Assembly (NCBI GenBank): GCA_934717895.1
Contig: CAKUZO010000062.1
Coordinates: forward strand, 1 to 10,480
Source: an uncultured Candidatus Melainabacteria bacterium
GTDB taxonomy: Bacteria; Cyanobacteriota; Vampirovibrionia; Gastranaerophilales; Gastranaerophilaceae
Direction: 5' to 3'
Length of the DNA: 10,480 nt
Numbering within the stretch: the first letter of the stretch is position 1; each line of letters starts with the position of its first letter. A program made the position numbers and the translations under genes. The notes under the pieces are model-generated. The model did no database searches and was not told where the DNA came from. It saw only the letters and a program-made list of their open reading frames with translations. Positions 6,585 through 10,480 of the stretch are shown piece after piece.

Positions 6585-7478
6585 ATGGATATTGTTAAAG
6601 AAAAAAAAATAGCTGCGGGGTTATCGATAACTTCAAACGCAATTATAATTATATTGAAATTTATTGCAGGTGCAATTTCAGGCAGCGTAAGTATAATTTC
6701 AGAGGCAATTCACTCAATGAGCGATTTTTTGGCGTCTGTGTTAACTTTTTTCGCTGTAATGAAATCTTCGGAACCTGCTGATAAAAGCCACCCGTTCGGA
6801 CATGGTAAATATGAAGATATGTCAGGGTTTATTGAGGGTGGATTAATTATTTTTGCGGGACTTTTTATTATTTGTGAAGCTTGTAAAAAATTATTTTTTC
6901 ATCAAACAATTGAAATCGATACATCGCTTGGAATTGGGGTAATGTTATTTGCGGTTGTGGCAAATATTCTAGTTAGTTCTCATTTGTTTAGGGTGGCTAA
7001 AAAATCGGATTCAGTTTCTCTTCATGCTGATGGCGAACACTTGCGAACTGATGTTTATTCATCGCTTGGGGTACTTTGTGGTTTGGTTTTAATTAAGATA
7101 ACAGGAATTGCTATTTTAGACCCGATAATTGCAATTTTGGTTGCAATGTTTGTTTTGAAAGCAGGATTTGAGATTTCTAAAAACACCTTGAACAATCTTT
7201 TAGACGGAACTTTGCCGGCAGAAGATATGGACGAGATTAAAGAAATAATTAAATCGTATGATAATCAATGTTTGAAAGGATTTAAGCGTCTAAAAGCACG
7301 ACGTTCCGGTCCCTTGAAAGATATAGAAGTTACAATGCTTTTCCCAAAAGACATGACAATTTTGGATTGTCACAAAATTTGTGATGATATAGAACATTTG
7401 CTCGCACAGCGCTTAGGAAAGTGCGATATACTTATTCATGCGGAACCGGAGCCTGAAAATAATTTTAAAAGAAAATAA
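6585..7478 (+). CDS. Cation diffusion facilitator family transporter (297 aa)
   Basis: Proton-driven export of divalent metal ions (Zn, Fe, Mn, Co or similar) across the cytoplasmic membrane. Seen: about six membrane segments; the TM2 metal-site motif SEAIHSMSDFL; the loop motif SHPFGHGKYE after TM2; the TM5 motif HADGEHLRTDVYSS with the His and Asp of the transport site; a polar cytoplasmic C-terminal domain (from about residue 205) ending in LIHAEPEPE, which matches the CTD metal-binding end of the family. Full length. Start ATG at 6585, 5 nt after an AGG (6577-6579); the GTG at 6579 overlaps that site. The metal cannot be told from the sequence. Convergent with uvrC, 34 nt between the stop codons. 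Confidence 0.93.
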   Translation: MDIVKEKKIAAGLSITSNAIIIILKFIAGAISGSVSIISEAIHSMSDFLASVLTFFAVMKSSEPADKSHPFGHGKYEDMSGFIEGGLIIFAGLFIICEACKKLFFHQTIEIDTSLGIGVMLFAVVANILVSSHLFRVAKKSDSVSLHADGEHLRTDVYSSLGVLCGLVLIKITGIAILDPIIAILVAMFVLKAGFEISKNTLNNLLDGTLPAEDMDEIKEIIKSYDNQCLKGFKRLKARRSGPLKDIEVTMLFPKDMTILDCHKICDDIEHLLAQRLGKCDILIHAEPEPENNFKRK

Positions 7479-7481
7479 TTA

Positions 7482-7520
7482 AAAAAAATGAATAGATATT
7501 TTATTTAAAATTCTATTTTT
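7482..7520. terminator. Bidirectional AT-rich terminator between CDF and uvrC genes
   Basis: AATAGA (7491-7496) pairs with TCTATT (7512-7517), and inside it ATTTTA pairs with TAAAAT, giving an AT-rich stem of about 11 bp with one bulge. It is followed by T5 on the plus strand and by a T8 run on the minus strand (A8 at 7482-7489), suitable for both convergent genes. It overlaps the uvrC stop codon. Confidence 0.5.
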
Positions 7521-9180
7521 CAGTTTTCTTTACCATTGATTTCGAACGTAGTTTTCTGTGGTACGTGATTGCAAATCGGTGTGCTTCATCTCGAATTCTT
7601 TGGAATAAAAATAATGCACTTGAATTCCTTGGTAAAATAACAGGATCGGACTGTTTTGGTAAAAATACTTCTTCATGTTTTTTTGCTAAACTTACGACAT
7701 CAATATCATTTACGCCAAGCTCTTCTATAATCTGCATTACACTTGATAGTTGCCCTTTGCCGCCGTCGATTATCATTAAATCCGGCTTTTCCCATTTTGG
7801 TTCTCCAAGTCTTGAAAGTCGTCTTGTTAAAACTTCTTTCATTGATAGGAAATCATCAGGTTTACCTTCTGTTGATTTTAGTTTGAATTTTCGGTATTCG
7901 GAGCCTTTTTTTAAGCCGTTTTCGAATACAACCATTGAGGCGACTGTATTTGTACCCTGAATGTGGGAAATGTCGTAACATTCCATTCTGTGTGGGAAGT
8001 TTTTGAGTTGAAGTTTTTCTGCTAAATATGAACCTATTTCGTTAAAGTCGTCATAAATTGAAGCCATTTTCTTAATTTTTGCATTATCTAACACAACTTT
8101 TGCGTTTTTATCTGCAAGCATTTGTAATTCTTTACCCTGTGCAGATTTTCCATAGCTGATTTTCACTTTTTTCTGAGCTAAAATTTCTAACCATTCTTCG
8201 TATAAAGATTTTTCGCCGACAGCTTCGAGTTCATTTGATACTATTCTGTCAGGATAATCCAGTTTTAGGGTGCTGTAATATTCCTTGAAGAAGGTTGCAA
8301 AAAACTCTGTTCTGTCTTCTTCTTCAACATCATAAATAAAGTCTTTTTTGTCAATCAAACGTCCTTCTCTAATCATAAGTATAACGATGGCAAAAATTCC
8401 TTCATCAGCTAAAAATGAAATTACATCTTCGTTGAGCTTTGTGTTTTCGTAAACAACCTTTTGTTTTTCAAGTGTTTTTGCCAAATCGTTGTAACTGTCG
8501 CGAAGTTTTGCGGCTTTTTCAAACTGTAAACTGTCAGAATATTTTTGCATCTGTTCTTTCAGTTGTCTCATTAATTCTGACTGTTTGCCTGATAGAAAGA
8601 GTTCTGCTTGTTTCACAATATTTTTATACTCTTCTGAGGAAACTTTATTTTGGCACGGAGCCATACATCTGCCTATATGGTAATAAAGACAGGGTCTGTC
8701 CTTAAACTTAGGGTTTTTGCACTGTTTTAAAGGAAATATTTTCTTCAAGAAATCAAGTGTAGCGTGCATTGCTCGAATATCTGTGTATGGACCATAATAG
8801 TGCCCTTTTTCTGGGTTAAGATTTTTTTTGCGAACAATTGTGATTCGTGGAAAATCTTCATCTGTAATCAGAAAATACGGGTATTTTTTGTCATCTTTTA
8901 GTAAAATATTGTATTTAGGTTTGTATTTTTTGATTAAATGGCTTTCGAGAATAAGCGCCTCAACCTCGGTATTGGTAATAATATATTCCATTCTATCAAT
9001 CTGAGAAACGAGAATATTAACCTTAACACTGTCGTGCTTGCGGTTAAAATAGCTCATTACACGTCGTTTAAGAATTTTAGCTTTGCCAACATAAATAACT
9101 TCACCTTCGGCGTTATAGTAAATATAGCAGCCCGGAAGTGATGGCAAAAGTTTTAAAGTTTGTTTTAGTCCTTCATTCAT
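7513..9180 (-). CDS. uvrC: UvrABC excinuclease subunit C, lacking the C-terminal HhH domain (555 aa)
   Basis: Makes the two incisions of nucleotide excision repair after UvrB loading. Domain order: GIY-YIG nuclease at residues 12-95 (LPGCYIYYN ... VIYVGKAKILKRR, with Arg40 and Glu77 positions conserved); a four-Cys cluster C154, C164, C172, C176, the spacing of the UvrC Fe-S site; UVR motif at about 203-236 (QFEKAAKLRD) for UvrB binding; RNase H-like nuclease at about 395-540 with Asp403 in ECYDISHIQGT, Asp472 in IIDGGKGQ and His534 in RDEAHRFAITYHR. The protein then ends LRSKSMVKKTEK, where other UvrC proteins continue with about 60 residues containing two helix-hairpin-helix motifs. No frame downstream encodes them; the 32 nt to the convergent gene are AT-rich. 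No Shine-Dalgarno before ATG; see promoter. Confidence 0.96.
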   Translation of the reverse strand: MNEGLKQTLKLLPSLPGCYIYYNAEGEVIYVGKAKILKRRVMSYFNRKHDSVKVNILVSQIDRMEYIITNTEVEALILESHLIKKYKPKYNILLKDDKKYPYFLITDEDFPRITIVRKKNLNPEKGHYYGPYTDIRAMHATLDFLKKIFPLKQCKNPKFKDRPCLYYHIGRCMAPCQNKVSSEEYKNIVKQAELFLSGKQSELMRQLKEQMQKYSDSLQFEKAAKLRDSYNDLAKTLEKQKVVYENTKLNEDVISFLADEGIFAIVILMIREGRLIDKKDFIYDVEEEDRTEFFATFFKEYYSTLKLDYPDRIVSNELEAVGEKSLYEEWLEILAQKKVKISYGKSAQGKELQMLADKNAKVVLDNAKIKKMASIYDDFNEIGSYLAEKLQLKNFPHRMECYDISHIQGTNTVASMVVFENGLKKGSEYRKFKLKSTEGKPDDFLSMKEVLTRRLSRLGEPKWEKPDLMIIDGGKGQLSSVMQIIEELGVNDIDVVSLAKKHEEVFLPKQSDPVILPRNSSALFLFQRIRDEAHRFAITYHRKLRSKSMVKKTEK

Positions 9181-9187
9181 TAATTAT

Positions 9188-9216
9188 ATTATAGATTGAA
9201 TACGGAAATAAGTGAA
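9188..9216 (-). promoter_or_regulatory. uvrC promoter; mRNA probably leaderless
   Basis: On the minus strand TATAAT (9188-9193) has a TTCACT -35 (9211-9216, 4 of 6 matches to TTGACA) at a 17-nt spacer. Only 7 nt separate the -10 from the uvrC ATG, so transcription would begin at or within 2 nt of the start codon. This fits the absence of a ribosome binding site. Confidence 0.5.
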
Positions 9217-9267
9217 ATTAAAAAATAAAAGAATTTTGAGAAAGTATTCAAGGAAAAATTTTTGATA

Positions 9268-9273
9268 TATAAT
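9268..9273 (+). promoter_or_regulatory. -10 box of the tRNA-Ser gene
   Basis: Consensus TATAAT ends 8 nt before the first base of the tRNA, the expected spacing for transcription starting at or near the mature 5' end. A convincing -35 is not seen at 16-18 nt upstream (TATTCA region). Confidence 0.5.
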
Positions 9274-9281
9274 AATTTTAT

Positions 9282-9368
9282 GGAGAGGTGTCCGAGTGGT
9301 TTAAGGTGCGGATCTCGAAAGTCTGTGAAGGGTAACACTTTCCGTGGGTTCGAATCCCACCCTCTCCG
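9282..9368 (+). tRNA. tRNA-Ser (anticodon CGA)
   Basis: 87-nt class II tRNA. Acceptor GGAGAGG (9282-9288) pairs with CCTCTCC (9361-9367), discriminator G at 9368, CCA not encoded. D-arm region contains TCCGAGTGGTTTAAGG; anticodon stem CGGAT/GTCTG encloses CTCGAAA with anticodon CGA at 9316-9318, reading UCG. The long variable arm (GTGAAGGGTAACACTTTC region) and T-arm GTGGGTTCGAATCCCAC are typical of serine tRNAs. A T6 run follows at 9369-9374 and can serve as terminator. Confidence 0.97.
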
Positions 9369-9426
9369 TTTTTTAGAGTAATATCTGCGTTATAGTGTAA
9401 TTTTAAATATTTAGGAATAAATTAAT

Positions 9427-9744
9427 ATGGATTTTGTAAAAAATTTAAAAAATGTAGTTTTAATTATTTGTGTTAGTGTGACAATGCCTGTTTATGCCGG
9501 ATCAATTAATTACGGCTATAACGCCCATGGTGATTACGTCCCGACATCTGTAAACGGGCAAAGAGTTCAATATGGCTACAATGCCCATGGGGATTTTAAA
9601 CCAACATCTATTGGGGGAAATAGGGTTCAATATGGTTACAACGCCCATGGTGATTATGTTCCGACATCTATCGGTGGCCAACAAATTCAGTATGGTTATA
9701 ATGCTCATGGCGATTACGTACCACAAAGAATAAATCCTTATTAA
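9427..9744 (+). CDS. Small secreted tandem-repeat protein, YGYNAHGD repeats (105 aa)
   Basis: Unknown function. Residues 1-25 form a Sec signal peptide: MDFVKNLKN, then a hydrophobic core VVLIICVSV and a VYA|G cleavage site. The mature protein is nothing but four tandem copies of a 20-residue unit, YGYNAHGDYVPTSIGGQRVQ, at residues 29-48, 49-68, 69-88 and 89-105 (last one 17 residues, ending INPY). The unit is Tyr-, Gly- and Asn-rich with one His and no Cys; it suggests a short beta-strand/turn repeat in an extracellular or cell-surface protein. ATG start with a modest AGGA (9413-9416) 10 nt upstream. Follows the tRNA at 58 nt. The window does not show what it binds; no paralog to compare. 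Confidence 0.75.
   Translation: MDFVKNLKNVVLIICVSVTMPVYAGSINYGYNAHGDYVPTSVNGQRVQYGYNAHGDFKPTSIGGNRVQYGYNAHGDYVPTSIGGQQIQYGYNAHGDYVPQRINPY
9511..9741 (+). repeat. 60-nt tandem coding repeat, 3.85 copies
   Basis: Copies start at 9511, 9571, 9631 and 9691. Between copies many third codon positions differ (for example TAT/TAC, AAC/AAT, GGT/GGG/GGC within YGYNAHGD), while the amino acids are nearly unchanged. The DNA repeat is therefore old and held by selection on the protein rather than freshly duplicated. Confidence 0.85.
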
Positions 9745-9749
9745 GTCTT

Positions 9750-9773
9750 GTAGGTTGGGCTTTCCAGCCCAAC
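9750..9773 (+). repeat. REP-like hairpin 1 (GTAG tag)
   Basis: GTAG (9750-9753), then GTTGGGCT, loop TTCC and AGCCCAAC: a perfect 8-bp stem with a 4-nt loop, 6 nt after the stop of the repeat-protein gene. A GTAG tetranucleotide at the foot of a GC-rich hairpin is the hallmark of REP sequences served by REP-associated tyrosine transposases (RAYT). Confidence 0.65.
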
Positions 9774-9794
9774 AACTAAACTTATTTAGCAAAA

Positions 9795-9869
9795 GTAGGG
9801 CGGGATATCTATCCCGCCATTATTAATTTGATAACAACTCATGACGGCGGGGTGGGTACCCCGCCCTAC
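9795..9869. repeat. REPIN-like inverted pair of GTAG hairpins (hairpins 2 and 3)
   Basis: Hairpin 2 on the plus strand: GTAG (9795-9798), GGCGGGAT, loop ATCT, ATCCCGCC (to 9818). Hairpin 3 on the minus strand: GTAG (plus CTAC, 9866-9869), GGCGGGGT, loop ACCC, ACCCCGCC (to 9846). Both have perfect 8-bp stems and 4-nt loops, face each other and are 27 bp apart, the arrangement called a REPIN. The differences between the two stems are compensatory (AT/AT against GT/AC). No RAYT gene is in the window. Confidence 0.65.
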
Positions 9870-9932
9870 CTGCACATTTGCGATTATGTCTGATTTTGAG
9901 TCGCGAAATGATTAAATTATTAAATAATTGAA

Positions 9933-10480
9933 TCAATCACCTAAGCACACCGCCTGATAGTAGCTGTTGTCGCGGTTGCCGTAGCTACTGCCGTTCGTGC
10001 CCGTCTTGCCGAAGCTGCGGTAGTACGCGAAGCTGCTATCATTCTCTTCACCCGACAAAACAGCGAAGGACGAACTGGTAAAGCCCAGAGATGAGACTTT
10101 TGAGGTGTCTAATTGTAGACTGTAGCTATCTCCCATGGCTCCAACTGTTGGGTTGCCTTTGTAGAGCTCTGTTGCTAGTTTACCTAAGTCTGCCATTGTT
10201 GGCATTTTAGATACTCCCCCACATTGTTTTACGGCTCCTGCCCAATAGTCTCGTTCATAGTAGCAACCTTTTATTCCGAGCTTTCCTTTTTCAGCTTCGC
10301 ATTCTGCTTTTGTTAATGGGCTTGGAGTGAATGCAGCTGTAAAGCATTTCCCGCCTGCCTCAAGAGAACATTCTGAACCTAAGCCGCCGGCTTTTCCGAA
10401 TATCAAAACATCGCCGTTTGAATTTCCTTCAAGTTTTGCTAACTTATTCGGTTTTTTGCCGCCATTCCAATCAAAAACAC
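9933..10480 (-). CDS. Pilin-like / C-type-lectin-like surface protein, 3' part (5' end outside window)
   Basis: At least 181 residues; the frame runs open to the window edge, so the true start lies beyond 10480 and the TTG at 10404-10406 is not a start. Visible: VFDWNGGKKPNKLAKLEGNS, a Gly/Cys-rich stretch with paired cysteines (SECSLEAGGKCF, AECEAEKGKLGIKGCYY), then YWAGAVKQCGGVSKMPTMADLGKLATELY, which resembles the DUF1566 / fib_succ_major type of C-type-lectin-like domain, and a C-terminus SSSFAVLSGEE ... QAVCLGD. Proteins of this plan in Gastranaerophilales carry a type IV prepilin N-terminus, so it is probably exported; that part is not in the window. The last third has a very different codon use (NNC) from the rest; see the variable region. 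Likely surface-displayed ligand-binding protein; ligand unknown. Confidence 0.7.
   Translation of the reverse strand, partial: VFDWNGGKKPNKLAKLEGNSNGDVLIFGKAGGLGSECSLEAGGKCFTAAFTPSPLTKAECEAEKGKLGIKGCYYERDYWAGAVKQCGGVSKMPTMADLGKLATELYKGNPTVGAMGDSYSLQLDTSKVSSLGFTSSSFAVLSGEENDSSFAYYRSFGKTGTNGSSYGNRDNSYYQAVCLGD
9945..10040 (-). other. Putative hypervariable region (DGR-type VR) of the C-terminal domain
   Basis: The 31 codons from Ser (10035-10037) to Cys (9945-9947), plus the GAT before them, comprise 22 NNC codons (AGC, TAC, GGC, AAC, CGC, TTC, GAC, TGC), 7 NNG codons and only two others. The preceding roughly 110 codons of the same gene use mostly A- or T-ending codons. The residues are Ser, Tyr, Gly, Asn, Arg, Asp and Phe, exactly those reachable by randomising AAC codons at the first two positions, as adenine-directed mutagenesis by a diversity-generating retroelement does, and the position at the end of a C-type-lectin-like fold is the usual one. 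No template repeat or reverse transcriptase is visible here. Confidence 0.55.

Noticed and set aside
9511..9741. CRISPR-like array in the 60-nt repeats
   Set aside because: Units are contiguous, in frame and coding, without spacers.
9502..9792. Minus-strand 96-residue ORF opposite the YGYNAHGD gene
   Set aside because: It is the antisense shadow of the tandem repeat; the plus-strand frame has a signal peptide and synonymous-type differences between copies.

Overview
The window reads as an AT-rich, standard-code bacterial chromosome fragment, most likely from an uncultured gut member of Candidatus Gastranaerophilales (Melainabacteria/Vampirovibrionia). The placement is an inference. It rests on the low GC, on an ankyrin protein whose N-terminus carries an SISFEG-type motif, and on a Cys-rich pilin-like C-terminus ending in AVCLGD; no marker gene proves it.

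Layout. Positions 1-2519 form an accessory, very AT-rich stretch. It holds a small tyrosine recombinase (minus strand) and, divergent from it, a gene that looks like the sporadically distributed TIGR04141/DUF6119 family, split by a +1 frameshift at a T7-A7 homopolymer. Positions 2520-2847 have no convincing gene but contain several inverted repeats. Positions 2848-9180 are ordinary housekeeping: a phosphate module on the minus strand (DUF47/PhoU-like regulator followed by a PiT transporter), then on the plus strand spermidine synthase (speE), an ankyrin-repeat protein and a cation diffusion facilitator, and finally uvrC on the minus strand, convergent with the CDF gene. UvrC lacks the usual C-terminal helix-hairpin-helix domain.

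Positions 9282-10480 become accessory again: a tRNA-Ser(CGA), a small secreted protein made of four copies of a 20-residue YGYNAHGD repeat, a cluster of three GTAG-tagged 8-bp/4-nt hairpins (REP/REPIN-like), and the 3' part of a minus-strand gene. The last 31 variable-looking codons of that gene are almost all NNC or NNG, in contrast to the AT-rich codons before them. That is the codon signature expected of a diversity-generating-retroelement (DGR) target. No reverse transcriptase or template repeat lies in the window, so the DGR reading is a hypothesis, but it is the most interesting signal here.

How the genes work together: the DUF47-PiT pair is a recognised low-affinity phosphate uptake unit. 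speE, the CDF transporter and uvrC are independent housekeeping functions. The two ends carry the elements that move or vary: a recombinase with a broken or phase-variable gene on the left, and REP-like repeats, a repeat protein and a putative hypervariable protein on the right.
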